Below are positions 1 through 11,047 of a stretch of 64,000 bases of DNA, piece after piece. This DNA comes from Liolophura sinensis (Eukaryota; Mollusca; Polyplacophora; Chitonida; Chitonidae). Numbering within the stretch: the first letter of the stretch is position 1; each line of letters begins with the position of its first letter. A program made the translations under genes and the position numbers. Below the pieces are notes generated by a model that was not told the DNA's origin, searched no databases, and saw nothing but the letters and a program-made list of their open reading frames with translations. Location of the stretch: positions 7,489,375 through 7,553,374 of the forward strand of contig NC_088297.1 in assembly GCF_032854445.1 (NCBI RefSeq), written 5' to 3'.

Positions 1-106
1 AAGGATTTCCACCGCTCTTGTATTTAGTGTTGCTATACTGAGACGAAAAGGTAAGTAAGCCGTCCCACCCGAGACCCAACCCAGGATTGACCCGGGATCT
101 AACCCC
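1..106 (-). repeat. SINE-B fragment, internally deleted, cut by window edge
   Basis: This stretch matches the 3' half of the SINE-B copy at 32107-32438 in the same orientation (shared words such as GGTAAGTAAGCCG and the GGATTGACCC head). The central section of the element is missing, so the tail half is joined directly to the head half. It is followed by a C-rich run at 101-120. The fragment runs off the left edge, so its true 3' end is unknown. Confidence 0.7.
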
Positions 107-852
107 CCCCCCCTCCCCCCACTCTACCGGACGCTCTAGGGAAATTCCAAGGTAACTGGTGGAGCGTGAAGAGTTTACGGAATGTAGAGGTTAGGGGAAT
201 GGGGCAAGACTGTTGTGGAATCTGAAGGAAGGAGTGACATAAGGACGTTATAGAGTTTTAATGGTGAAGGGAAATTGCAGGGGGCCATGGGATAGTTTAC
301 AGATCGAGAGAGAGAGAGGGGAGGGGGGAGGGGTGAAGTGGCCGTAGTGGTTAGTATCGCACAATGACCCAAATGCCTCTCGCCAATGCGGACAGCAGTG
401 AGTCCAGAACAATAAAATAAATAAATATATAAATATTAGAGAGGGGCAGGAGGATGTAACACTTCAGAATTGGAGTGGAATGGCTAGCATGGGGACATCC
501 AGATGTCAACCTGCGGAAGTCTCTCTGTTGCCAAACTAAAACTGAGCTGATGCATGTTATGCATGTAGCAATCATGAAGGTTTGGACTGACCTCGTAGAT
601 GTTTTCCTTAAAGTGTTTCACAGTTTCGTTTTTTATTAAAGTGCATATTTACTGATCCACTAGCTCCAAATGTGGTACATCGCAGCGTACGAAACATCAC
701 ACAAAAGCTGATGTACATGTGTTAACATTTATTTCAGCAGCCATGTTTCTGTTCGATGTGCATCAACTAGGATTTTTCAGTTGCAACATTTCTCTATTAG
801 CTATTTATTCAAATTTATTGGCGGTTATTAACATGCCTTTCTTTCCCGTCAG
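107..852. other. Non-coding stretch before the first transporter exon
   Basis: It holds a cytosine run (101-120) and a GA/G-rich simple tract (about 305-345). I see no coding exon and no clear transposon. If the transporter gene extends leftward, this would be intron. Confidence 0.5.
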
Positions 853-1021
853 GAGCCTTACGCTGAACATGCCGACAGTGAAGTTAATGTCATGTCCCAT
901 GACGACTTTCGGTCCGCCTTGTGTACGCCTCGGAACATTTCCTGGCTGGTGGTATTGCTCGTTCGCAGTGTGTTTTATGCCGTTACGCAATGCTTCCTCA
1001 ACTGGCATCTGGAAAATAAAG
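853..1021 (+). CDS. MFSD6-like MFS transporter, internal exon
   Basis: This is an exon of a major facilitator superfamily membrane transporter. It follows a polypyrimidine tract ending CCCGTCAG at 852. It reads in frame from GAG at 853 for 56 codons plus one base, and ends at a GT donor at 1022. The reading contains a hydrophobic helix, ISWLVVLLVRSVFYAVTQC, followed by NWHLENKG. A helix followed by a short W-H-L loop resembles the middle of MFSD6-family proteins. The phase left by this exon (one base) is the one the exon at 1674 needs, and together they encode ENKG-ASPGLIG without a break. The overlapping 110-codon ORF in another frame is a shadow. Upstream exons lie before this point or outside the window. 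The substrate is not predictable. The splice donor (GGTCCG) is weak. Confidence 0.75.
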
Positions 1022-1060
1022 GTCCGCATCAGCTATCAAGTCGTTAGTTAACTGGAATGC

Positions 1061-1354
1061 TCTTATTTCGTGGGGGCCCCTGTGGTTCAGTTGGTTAGCG
1101 CGCTAGCGTAGCGTAATGACCCAGGAGTCTCTCACCAATGCGGTCGCTGTGAGTTCAAGGCCAGCTCATGCTGGCTTCCTCTCCGGCCGTATGTGGGAAG
1201 GTCTTCCAGCAACCTGCGGATGGTCGTGGGTTTCCCCTGGGCTGTGCCCGGTTTCCACCCACCATAATGCTGGCCGCCGTCGTATAAGTCAAATATTCTT
1301 GAGTACGGCGTAAAACACCAATCAAATAAATAAATAAATAAATCTTATTTCGTG
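1061..1354 (+). repeat. SINE-A copy 1, full length with target duplication
   Basis: This is a complete tRNA-derived SINE within a transporter intron. The head GGGGGCCCCTGTGGTTCAG includes an A-box-like TGGTTCAGTTGG near 1083, and a B-box-like GAGTTCAAGG lies near 1151. The 3' end is TTGAGTACGGCGTAAAACACC followed by an (AAAT)n tail. A perfect 12-bp target-site duplication, TCTTATTTCGTG, lies at 1061-1072 and 1343-1354. The perfect duplication suggests a fairly recent insertion. Confidence 0.9.
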
Positions 1355-1673
1355 ATATTTGTAACACAGTCTATTAAATCTCATCTCTGTAACTTCATCC
1401 TCACCTTGGTCCAAAAGAAAGTCTGAGTCAAAGTAAGATTTGAACAATGTACAATAGCCAAAACGGCGTATATCGAAGAATAATATATACTCTCATGAAA
1501 TAAATCAGTATTCTGACATGATTCATTTGTGACACTTCTACTATGATATTGTAAAGAAATCTCAAATCTTTGCCTATTTCTGCGTGAGATATGAGTCCTC
1601 ACACATCTGTTTTGTATTTTACCCATAGGTCTGTGTAATTTATCGCGCTGATAATTGTGTTGTTCTTTACCAG

Positions 1674-1877
1674 GAGCCTCTCCAGGCCTGATCGGTATGG
1701 CGAACGGTACTACAACGATCACTGAATTTTTCATGTTTTTCGCCACACCCAGACTCATCGACACTTTCGGACATACGAAGCTAGTGGCTGTCGGAGTTCT
1801 CTCCTATGCCGGTCGATTTATTGTATTTTCCATTATATCAAACCCTCTCTACATATTTCCTGTGGAAATTCTAGAAG
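1674..1877 (+). CDS. MFSD6-like MFS transporter, internal exon
   Basis: This is the second visible exon of the transporter. It begins after TTCTTTACCAG and its first two bases complete the glycine codon started at 1021. It ends at 1877 before the donor GTAGGC and again leaves one base. It encodes 68 codons' worth of sequence including GLIGMANGTTTITEFFMFFA and a long hydrophobic stretch ending in FPVEILEG, as expected for two MFS transmembrane helices with a charged cytoplasmic loop (TPRLIDTFGHTK). In MFSD6 relatives the segment before VEILEG precedes the helix supplied here by the next exon. The protein would sit in a cell membrane. Function beyond MFS membership is inferred from family resemblance only. 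Confidence 0.85.
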
Positions 1878-2784
1878 GTAGGCTGTGATGTTTATTTTCG
1901 GATGCGTATTTTCCGTCAGTGTGGAGTAAAAAGGGGAGTTTTGTATTCGAAAAATGCTACGCACCTGTTTCTAAAAACATTTTCGTTTGTAATTCTTGGC
2001 ATTGTTTTAAATGCATGTACCATCTCCAACATTGCTTGCCTGAAAGCACGACTGAATCATTCATGTTTCAGTACCATACGTGGCCTTTGTTGAATACTTG
2101 AAAACTATTCAGACGCGTGCAGCGACATGTGTATCGATGCTATCCACACCCTATACCAGGTTTACAATCGTCCGAAACATGTTGAAACTGTGGTAATAAA
2201 ATTTTATACATTTACTTGATAGCGCTCATGGTGAACACACTCCACACAAACAATGGTATCTTGAAAACATATTAAAAAACCGTCCTACACGTTTATGTGA
2301 AATCAACTAGCCTCAGGATTAGAATTGTTACAGGTTAAATTAGTAAAAGTTGAAAATAAGGTGTACAAATTTATTTATGTTCGAAACAATGAGAGACGAT
2401 TATTTTTCTTTTATATTGAGCAATAATCGGTTGCTGAAGGGTTTGTTTGCTTAGTCTATTGCAAGCGTCACACGGCATTCAGATAATATGGCTTTCATGA
2501 TTTTATATCGTCTAATGTTTGGCAATTCTATCGTAGTCGTGCCTCTCACCAATGCGGTCGCTGTGAGTTCAAGTCCAACTCATACTGGCTTCCTCTCCGG
2601 TCGTACCTGGGAAGGTTCTCCAGCAACCTGCGGATGGTCGTGGGTTTCCCCCGGGCTCTGCCCGGTTTCCTCCCTCCATAATGCTGACCGCTGTCGTATA
2701 ATTGAAATATTCTTGAGTACGGCGTAAAACACCAATCAAATAAATAAAAAAATGAAATCAACATGTCCTCCTTCATCTTTACAG
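1878..2784 (+). other. Intron of the MFSD6-like gene
   Basis: The intron is bounded by donor GTAGGC at 1878 and acceptor TTTACAG at 2784, both phase 1. It has no other recognisable content except a 5'-truncated SINE-A copy near its 3' end. Confidence 0.75.
2539..2754 (+). repeat. SINE-A copy 2, 5' truncated
   Basis: It starts within the SINE body at GTGCCTCTCACCAATGCGG, lacks the tRNA-like A box, and runs to the AATCAAATAAATAAA tail. It ends about 30 bp before the acceptor of the last transporter exon. No clear target duplication was found. Confidence 0.85.
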
Positions 2785-3047
2785 GTGTGATGTTTGCGTG
2801 CATCTGGAGCTCAATGGTGTCGTACCTTAGTAACCAGGTACCTGAGGAAGGCCAGACCCAAGTACAGGGGCTCATTCAATCTCTCTGTATGCTAGGCACC
2901 AGCATAGGCTTCCCTCTCAGCGGACTTTTGACCCAACTCTTTGGAACGCCTAGTATGTTTCAGGTTTTTGCGGTGTTAGCGCTGATGACATTCGTAATTT
3001 TTGTTTTGGCTCAGTTACGACCCATGAATATGTTCGCCGAAGCTTAG
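2785..3047 (+). CDS. MFSD6-like MFS transporter, terminal exon
   Basis: This is the last exon. It follows CATCTTTACAG and begins with two bases completing a glycine codon, giving EILEG-VMFACIWSSMVSY. That is the start of a transmembrane helix, consistent with MFSD6-like proteins in which a WxxxxSY helix is followed by a short loop. Next come QVPEEGQTQVQGLIQSL, a glycine-rich helix (GTSIGFPLSGLL) and a final hydrophobic helix ending in QLRPMNMFAEA and TAG. The three exons together give 211 codons, about the C-terminal half or less of a typical family member, so earlier exons must be missing or outside the window. The pattern of loops and helices supports an intact coding region, with no stops or frameshifts. 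Confidence 0.85.
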
Positions 3048-3119
3048 CTTACCAAACGTCTATGCCTGTGGTATGCGTGTAGATATACAACCAAGTATGA
3101 ATACCATATTTTACTTAGT

Positions 3120-3125
3120 AATAAA
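3120..3125 (+). promoter_or_regulatory. Polyadenylation signal candidate of the MFSD6-like gene
   Basis: AATAAA lies 73 bases after the stop codon of the transporter, a normal position for a short 3' UTR. Confidence 0.55.
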
Positions 3126-3678
3126 ACTACTTCGCCAGAACACTGCATCGCCTCTGGCATTTTAATTTTAAGCCTTTTTGTGTCAGCATTCCGCCTTTTT
3201 ACCGCTAACCCATGTATGCTGTGACAATAAGTAGACCGTATCTCATAAAGAGCCTTTGGTTTGGTTGTCACGTACGTACCTGTGCGTGCTAACTCAGCTA
3301 AGACATAGTGAAAACGCAGGAAGATAATTTGTTTCACTGTTGTGTTTTCATAGCAGTTGCTAATTTACAGTAAATGTTTGAAACAAGTGTATACATGGTT
3401 AGCCGCAAATTTAGGGTTTCTTTCAATAAGTTGTTCACAGAACAATGTTTTTCAAATGAAACTGGACAAAGTCTTTTTACAGCAACGATGAAATAGCGAG
3501 CTTTACTTTCACACTCAAACAAAATAAGCAATTTTCTTAACAAATTACAAACATAATGAACACGTAGCAAAATGTGTGCGATTGCGAAACTGGCGCTTTT
3601 GAACGTATAGACAGAAATACAGTTGGTGTCATATTCATCAATTATTTTCTCGCCTACTACAGAATTCAAACGTATGTA

Positions 3679-3928
3679 AGGGCCCTCCTTGGCCGAGTGG
3701 TATTCGTGCATGCGCGGCATAATGACCCAGAAGCCTCTCATCAATGCAGTCGTTATGAATTCAAGTCAAGAACATGCGGCCTTCATCTGCCGTTGTACGT
3801 CGGAAAGTCAATCAATGGATGATCGTGGGTTTCCCAGTCCTGTCCGGTTTCTTCCCGTCACAATGCTGACAGCCGTCGTATAAGTGTAAAATTCTTGAGA
3901 ACGGCGCAAAAACATCAATTAAATTAAA
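3679..3928 (+). repeat. SINE-A copy 3, old and divergent
   Basis: All parts of SINE-A can be followed (AGGGCCCTCCTTGGCCGAG head, AATGACCCAGAAGCCTCTC, and a TTCTTGAGAACGGCGC 3' end). It has many substitutions, suggesting an older insertion than the copy at 1061. Confidence 0.8.
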
Positions 3929-4209
3929 TCACACATATAGATATGAATGACAGTTTTTACACATGTCAATTCACTAGACAAGGTTCGTTTGTTTAATTTA
4001 ATATTTTACCTAACCTTCCCTTAAGTCTTGAAGATAAGTTGACTTGATACGTGCAGCTGTCAGTAAGGGACAAGGTGTGGATGGCTATGCCCTATCGTAA
4101 ATGAATTTCATTGAAGAGCATTTTGCCACCAATATTACGCACATTATACGTGAAAGTTTTCCAATGCAGTGATTTCTCGCTGGCGTCTGTCGTCTATCAC
4201 CGCCTTGAC

Positions 4210-4350
4210 AAAGGAGGTCGCGTGTTCAAAACCAGTTCACATTGCCTCAGCTGCGCTTTTACGTCAGGTGGATTGTCAAATACCTGACGAAGGGCCGTGG
4301 CCGCCGGCGGTAAAACATTGTTGGGGTTTGGCGTTAAATAACACATGAAA
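4210..4350 (+). repeat. Fragment of a further SINE-like repeat
   Basis: A B-box-like GTGTTCAAAACC lies near 4220, and the sequence ends GGGGTTTGGCGTTAAATAAC. That end resembles the conserved 3' end of SINE-A and SINE-B. The body is unlike either. It is probably an old or distinct SINE family. Confidence 0.45.
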
Positions 4351-4895
4351 AGTACAAAATCAAATGGTAAAGTTTGGTGACATAATTATTTTTAAAAAAT
4401 TTTAAAAACAAGTGACATAATCGACAAAAAGCGAAGTCTAGTTTTGAAGGAGAGTGACACCAGCTATTTAAATTGACGTCAGTTTTTACATACACATATA
4501 TACATACACAGAAAAGTGTGAGACATTAGAGTAAACAGTAGACAGTTTTGGACAGCATCGTTAAAAGCAGTTAAAAATATTAGGAATGTACACTGCCAAT
4601 GATTGTCTGAGAATACGTGTTGTTTCTTTAAAGGGAAAGACATATTTTTTTTATCTGAAAACGTAAATTTACAGATTCGCTCCTCATACGCGTATATAAA
4701 CATATCACGATCTTATGACGACTCTTAGCTTCGTCAGATCTTTGTTGCAGACTGAAGAATCCAGAAAGATAGGAACATTACTTCCCAGATCTGGGTCAAA
4801 GGTCGCAGAATCAAAAAAATGAAATTGACGGAGAACAATACGAACTTCATAGTGTGAGTCTGTAAGGGTACCACTATCGAAGACAAAAGATGAGA
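4351..4895. other. No recognisable feature
   Basis: AT-rich sequence with only short chance ORFs. No repeat shared with the rest of the window was noticed. Confidence 0.5.
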
Positions 4896-4906
4896 AACAA
4901 CTGGCT

Positions 4907-5676
4907 TGTTAAACTCTCAGATCAGCGATAGTCCTTACACAAGATCAAACAAAGACAGGCGTAGACGTTTGAATAAGTGCAATTACATATATTATAACAA
5001 AATATACAAATAATACAACTGACAGTAATATACAGAACAATACAAATAGTTGCAACAGTCTCTTATTAATGATAGCGTCTGAACGATGATGATGGCCGTC
5101 GTCCAAAGCCGATTCAGTACACGTAAATATAGAATCAACTGTCAATGGGAAAGTACGTAATTGCACAAAGAGACAATGAGCGATGCAAGCTCAAAAATAA
5201 CGTCTCAAAGATAGCAAGTAGCGAAAGACAAGGTCACAAAGTGCTGCGTACAATAAATGAAGGATAAATGACGAATGGCGTGAAAGCCGATCTCCAAACC
5301 CGATAAAATCCTTCACAATGAAAGAAAGTAAATATGACTGCTCTCAAGTGGTCTTGAGTAAATGACTGCTCACAGGTGGACTTGAATGAATGACTGCGAG
5401 CTACACAAGTCCGTCACTCATATTTATAGACTAACGTAGAGAAAAGTCTGGAAGATTTGATCGTAAACACGTTTACCAAACCGATACATACTCCTAGAAT
5501 GTATACCCTATGTACAATGACACAAAACTCATTAACACCAAAGCCTCGAGAATGCTCGACTGAATTACATTGCAGGCTATAATGTGAACAAAGGGAACAA
5601 TGTAGGTCAGACATTGACCCGGTAAAATAAAAAAAATATATGTATAATACAATATTTAAAGAGGGGGTTCGTAACA
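4907..5676 (-). mobile_element. LTR of an LTR retroelement (probable)
   Basis: Read on the minus strand this begins TGTTACGAACCCCC at 5676 and ends ...GAGTTTAACA near 4907, so it has TG...CA ends. A TATA-box-like TCTATAAATATGAG lies at about 5420-5432, about 250 bp into the element, as in U3 promoters. Closely related sequence recurs at 22500-23103 with the same TATA word, and a 3' piece recurs at 54480-54625. Immediately outside the start, the minus strand reads GGGGACTA, which could be a short polypurine tract. No target duplication could be fixed. The exact inner end is uncertain by some 10-20 bp because the 54480 copy stays similar slightly further. Confidence 0.6.
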
Positions 5677-5990
5677 TAGTCCCCGTAACGAAGGTGAAAT
5701 GTTACATGTACCATCAATACTGCTGAAGGTCGATTTGCCGAACACTGAGTCGCTAGGGTATCGTTTCTTCCAATCCTAGGATTCGCGAGAAAAGAAGCGC
5801 ATAAAGTAAATATGACTGGGACAACCAGCAGGACAACAACATCGCGAAGGATCACATGTGAATCAAAACACACGGTTTGTTTGCACCCAATCATTCTTAC
5901 CTAAGATTACTCTTTTGTGGGTCAAAATTAAAACAACGTGAAATTAATCTCTTATGTCACTCTTTAGCACAGACACATAATATAGTGCCT
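5677..5990 (-). repeat. Retroelement internal 3' region next to the LTR
   Basis: This region is shared with 8700-9010 (common words include CTCGCGAG or TTCGCGAG, GGGACAACCA, ACAACAACATCGCGAAGGA and ACTCTTTTGTGG). It lies where the end of the internal domain should be, upstream of the 3' LTR. The minus-strand reading contains a hydrophobic segment in both copies, but I do not recognise a protein, so I do not call a gene. Confidence 0.5.
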
Positions 5991-6289
5991 AACCTATTTT
6001 AGGTATAATAGGCCGATACGGGTCCGTTTTGAAGTAGACTACTTAAGTATGTTCTTACACAATGTAAGTGCGATTCTTGGCCAAACTGTATTTCCTGTAG
6101 GCCATTAAATACATCCCACAGTCCTCCTGGAATGCCCCAGGCCTGTATACAATCCAATCCTGAGACTAAAACTAATCAACCATCCTAAAAATAGAAAGGA
6201 AATCTTCTTTTCCTAACGTTAAAGATCGAAGGTGACATTTTTTTTCCTTTTTCCTCTTGACACTGTACTCAGGATTTTACATGAATAAC

Positions 6290-6415
6290 GTTGGTGAGCG
6301 GAAACCCGCGGGAAATCCACGGTCTCATGTAGTCTGCTGAGAGACTTTACCACGTACGATCGGTGAGGAAGCCAGAATGGGTTGGGCTTAAAATCATGGC
6401 GACCGTATAGAAACC
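6290..6415 (-). repeat. SINE-A fragment, divergent
   Basis: The minus-strand SINE-A body is recognisable through GGAAACCCGCGGGAAATCC, CCACGTACGATCGGTGAGG and GAAGCCAGAATG. Both ends are lost. Confidence 0.6.
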
Positions 6416-7955
6416 TTAATACCTTTAAAACTTAGAACTACTTAGTGTACATCGGTCAGAGAATTACACCAGTGCATAGTCCAGTTTGGAAATACAAACA
6501 ATGGAGATGTTTAGTTACATATTTTTGACGGCCACTTGTACATGTCAGTTTTAACTCGGAACAGATCGACCTTTTGCTGATATCTTTTAATATTATTTTC
6601 ACATGGGAATTACACCAGGATTGTGTGTGACGCTGTAGCCCATTTCATTAAACCTGTCGCCTACACTCTCTGTAAAATCAATCATACACATACTCACTGT
6701 CAAAATTGCCTTATATAGTATCTTAGTTATTTGTATGTGTACAATTTCTACACTGACATGTTCGACATCCAGATTATTGCGAGGAAAATGCAGTTTGGAA
6801 TACTTTTTCTAATCGATAATGTTAAATTCTATAAGCTTGCTTTCAACGCGTGACGGAAAAAAGCCCCGTGGACAAATACCCGGTGGACCAAAGCGCTGGC
6901 GGACAAAATCCCCTCCATCAATATTAAGGATATAGGGTGAATGTCAAACGTTGATTGTTTGTTTGAAAAAACCTTGAAACCTTCTACGTGAAGTAATGTT
7001 TTAGATAATATGTTTGCATTAGAATCCCTTCTTACTCGTTCAAACAGCATGTTATCTAACAGTTTTTTGACGAAATCATCTTTTGGCTTGGCTCGGAATC
7101 GGAAAGCGCTGTTTTCTCTGAAGGGTGTACAGAATTGTCAACCTCCGTCCCTGGCTTATCTACAAAACAAAAAGAAATATGATAAACACTTGCTATTTAA
7201 AGCTTGTGTTAGACTTTCCTTTCTATATTAACACAGATCTTATGTATATATTAATTATCTGCTTCCCAGAGAAATACATTTTACATGCTGTAGACAATGC
7301 TTGAATACAGTGTAGAGCGTTCAAAAATATGTAGCCAGTTTTATTTGTACGCATTTATAATTTACGGAATAGATATACAATGATCATATAAGTATAGCTG
7401 TGTTTTTATTGCTTCTTTTACCGGTAAATATCAGCCTAGCGAGATAATTTTAGCACCATATGTCCATTGATATACATAAATCCATGAAATACAAACAATC
7501 AGAACAAAAAAAAGTTGAAGCCGAAACCAATGTTTTCGGTTGGTGGCAACAAATGCGCTGTTATCAAATGGATCATTACTGTTGGGTTCCGAGAACTTCA
7601 CCTTTTGTCAGTTTGTCAGTTTTTGCAGACAAAACTTACTGCTCAACACATTTTGTATGTATAATTTCTAATTAATAATTCCGGATAATTTGCGTTAAAT
7701 TCTTAGGGAAATAAATTTATGACTTTTTGTTATTTTTCGTGTTTGAAAATAATATTTTTCTTATAAACCATGAAAAGATGCAGCATCTGAGAGCTTAATT
7801 TCCACCACTTCGCACACGTAATTTTATTTATTTTTTTGAACGCCAAACTAAAGGATGTTTTACTTATATGTCAATTTTATGGATGGAGAAAAAAAGAATG
7901 CAGATACAAACCGCCGAACTTAACAAACTACTCAGCCCTCTGGTGCTTTTGTAAT
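6416..7955. other. No recognisable feature
   Basis: AT-rich with short unconvincing ORFs in all frames. I see no splice-consistent exon, RNA gene or repeat shared with the rest of the window. Confidence 0.5.
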
Positions 7956-7959
7956 ATAG

Positions 7960-8430
7960 TCAAACACGTACAGCATAGAGAATAAATTCGGAGCACCGCC
8001 GCAGTGTGAAGCTTTGCAAATAATCACACGTAACTAGTCAGTTAACCTCAGATAGGGCTTTATTCTACCTCTTCATGCAAATGCATAAATAGTAACGATT
8101 TAAACGCCCCTTAACACCATGGCTTAACCTGAAATAGGTAAAAAAAAATATGCAGGGATGTTAATTGCAACTTATTAGACGTCACTGGTGTATAATGACT
8201 CAAAATGCTGTCTTGTCATCATATCTCGTGGATGTTTGGTCCACCAGCAGAATCCTGGTTTATGCAGGAATACAATACAATCAAAGACTTACAGCACACA
8301 TGGTGAGACCAGAGTAGCGACCACAATGTGAAAGCTGGCAAACGGTCACAAGTAACCGGTGAAACACGGCCTCTTTGTCTCCGTTGAAGTTTTATTCTAA
8401 CTGTTCATGTAAATATATAACACGTGTTAT
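7960..8430. repeat. Interspersed repeat R2, two partial copies in direct order
   Basis: A copy at about 7970-8215 and another at about 8285-8430 share words such as TGTGAAAGCTGGCAAA or TGTGAAGCTTTGCAAA followed by CACAAGTAACCGG or CACACGTAACTAG. Both match 59110-59445, which adds TTAATTGCAATTTATTAGAC and CTCAAAATGC. It is a dispersed repeat of unknown class. Confidence 0.55.
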
Positions 8431-8699
8431 ATGAGCATACGTCACCAGAAAGGTGTGAGGTATTGCAAGAAACAACAAAATGAGGGTACACTGGTCCTGG
8501 GGTCGTGGTTTTCTGGGATTATGTGTTATTTCCAATTTTTAGAGAAAGGTATGCACGTTTATGTAAAAATGAGAAGCTGGTTACAGATTCGCTCATCATA
8601 TGACTAAATGCGTCAATATTTTTTTCAGAATGGATATGGGCAATGATTTTCTGATCTGGGTTGGCTGTCGCACCCCTTACGTTATAAGGGGTCATCCCT

Positions 8700-9010
8700 T
8701 ATTGAGCCGTCGAAAATAAATTTGTACAACACCCCGTACAGAGGGTGAAAGGGAGCTGCTGCGAATCTGTAGCATCAGTAGTACCGATGATCGGTTTTCC
8801 GATCAGTTCTATTATTAGAACTCGCGAGGAATCAGGTAAGTATGATTGGGACAACCAATACAACAACAACATCGCGAAGGAGAGATCATGAGTCAGCATA
8901 CTGGGTTTATTCGCACTGACGCCCTCTTCCACTGAATTAACTCTTTTGTGGACTCAACTTAAAACTGTGTGAAATTAAACCCTCCTAGGTCGTGCTTTAG
9001 TACAAACAAA
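8700..9010 (-). repeat. Partial copy of the retroelement internal 3' region
   Basis: It is homologous to 5677-5990 (CCCCGTAC, GAGGGTGAAA, ACAACAACATCGCGAAGGAGA, AACTCTTTTGTGGACTCAA). No LTR follows it. Confidence 0.55.
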
Positions 9011-9499
9011 CCAGTGCACCTAATGAACATATACGCATGCTGTGTTGTAACTGCCCCAGTAAACCACAGCTGTTTAACGTCCAACCTACCCTGTCTGGGG
9101 TCCGAATGTCATGCTCATGCAAGTGGAACAACACAGTTTAAGTTCTGGGATGTTTGTTTACACAAGTTTTTTTCTAATGTATATATTAATCTCGGAATCC
9201 AAAAGCATACTGAAAAGGAGCAGCCTGGGTTTTTCTGAAGGAATGTCGAAAGGCGGTAACGTGTGATGCATATAGCATGTTGTTTGGTTGTACTGATGGT
9301 GAATGAGCTGGGATAACAAGCATCAATACAATAGTAAGAGCACACCTCAAATCATTTTTAGTAAAACAGACAGTGTGGTTATTCCTGGATAGTTCTACAT
9401 AATTGTGTTGTTAACAAGACTGAAATAAGAGATTAACATCTTTTTAACGATACCCGTTAAATAATTTATAGTTGTTAAACAGCGAAAAGTTAAAGAGTT
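9011..9499. other. No recognisable feature
   Basis: Short ORFs only. No homology to other parts of the window was noticed. Confidence 0.45.
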
Positions 9500-9788
9500 T
9501 AAGTATATATTTATTTCATTGGCGTCTTACGTCGTACTCAAGAATATTTCACTTATACGACGGCGGTCAACATTAGGGTGGGAGGAAACCAGGCAGAGCC
9601 CGAGGGCAACCCACGACCATCCGCAGGTTGCTGGAGGACTTTCCCATATAATATAACTATCCATAACTGTAAAGGTGTTTTAACTTCAATATTTTCTATT
9701 ATTAATCAAGAATGGACCTAGTTAGCTTTTATGGTAAGGCAGAGAATCGAATCTAGAGAGGTACCATAAGAAAGTGTAAATTTCAAAA
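9500..9788 (-). repeat. Composite repeat: SINE-A 3' half plus a 143-bp insert
   Basis: On the minus strand a SINE-A 3' half (9500-9645) is joined at TTCCC to a 143-bp sequence (9646-9788, beginning ATATAATATAACTATCC and ending AAATTTCAAAA). The same junction and the same insert occur at 11048-11337. Here the SINE 5' half does not resume after the insert. Confidence 0.8.
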
Positions 9789-11047
9789 TCCCAGCACAGT
9801 TCTGTAAGTTTCCGCATCAGAGCAATAAAACTTGGCCGAAGCAGCAATAGGGCTTACAAGTTACAGGCCCTAGAAGAGTTGGATGCTTAGTCCTGTTCCG
9901 TCAAAAATGTACCCTTGATCAAAAAACACCAATTTTTGCTTGAAATTAAGCATTGTGTTTTTATTTTACCGTATTAAGATCGATGTTAACCAACTATCTT
10001 TATTACCTGTGTACTGTCATAGTTTTTTGTTGATTAACGTTTGTCTCCATATGTAAAACGCAAACATTACAATGTGATCCGTTTTGTCGTGTATTGGCAA
10101 GTTTAAAATCCGTATTTCTGCCTCTAATCATCACCATTCATAGTACAGTGAGGTAACTCATCAACCATGACAGTGAATAGTTCGATTTAAAGAGGAATAA
10201 ACCATAACTGAAAAAGAAGTTGTCTTAAGTAAGTGTCAGCACCCGTCAATGACGGCTATAGCCAAGTTCTTGAGGTGCAGAGTTTCCTGCGTTATCTACG
10301 TTAAACATACCATGTCCTTTAAACTAAGTTTTTGTAAGATGTATTTTTAAAACATATTGGCATGATAAAGGTTAACTTGTGTCAGGCAGATGTCAAATTT
10401 AAGGAGACCCAGACAGTATGTCATTTTTCTGTCTGTCATTTTTCCTAATTAATCATCTTTAAATGGAGTTAATTAAGAAAACCATAATGAAGACTAACAT
10501 TCATCGGGGATGAGAGATAAACAAGATACTAACATTTATCACATCGTGCTATCTCAAGTGAATATTCATAAACAGTTAAGAATGATAAACCCAGCTGATT
10601 TATTATCTCTAAAGGCATACTGTGCGAGTAGCATAGCGAAGACATAAAAACATGTCACATGCAAATTAATTAATTAATTAAATTGTCTACAGTTCAGCAC
10701 ATTGAATTACAGTGGTGTGCACCGATGTGTGGCGATTTGCCAGGAGCAATTTGCGACTGGAAAATCATGATAATATGCGCATGATAAATTCAACCATCGT
10801 AAGGTTCCAAAATACATATGCTAATAGACACTACCAAAAAAAAATGACTACCGTCCTATAAGAAAAACATTCTTACGGAATTGCTTAATAATGAACTTAT
10901 TTACGTGTATATTAAATACATGACCTTGTTTATCCTCATAACACGTCAACCCTGCACAATCAGTATGGCTGCCGGTGGACTGGTCTCAGTCTCACGACAT
11001 TGCTGACCAACATAATATAATATAAGGCACCATATGCGGGGGAATAC
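9789..11047. other. No recognisable gene; short (ATTA)n tract
   Basis: It contains a short ATTAATTAATTAATTA tract near 10669-10684 and otherwise AT-rich unique sequence. Confidence 0.5.

Noticed and set aside
719-1051. 110-codon plus-strand ORF over the first transporter exon
   Set aside because: A different frame gives a phase-matched exon with an MFS helix and good splice borders, so this ORF is a shadow.
1083-1165. tRNA gene-like A and B boxes in SINE heads
   Set aside because: The boxes are too far apart and lack a cloverleaf. They belong to SINEs, so no functional tRNA gene is called.
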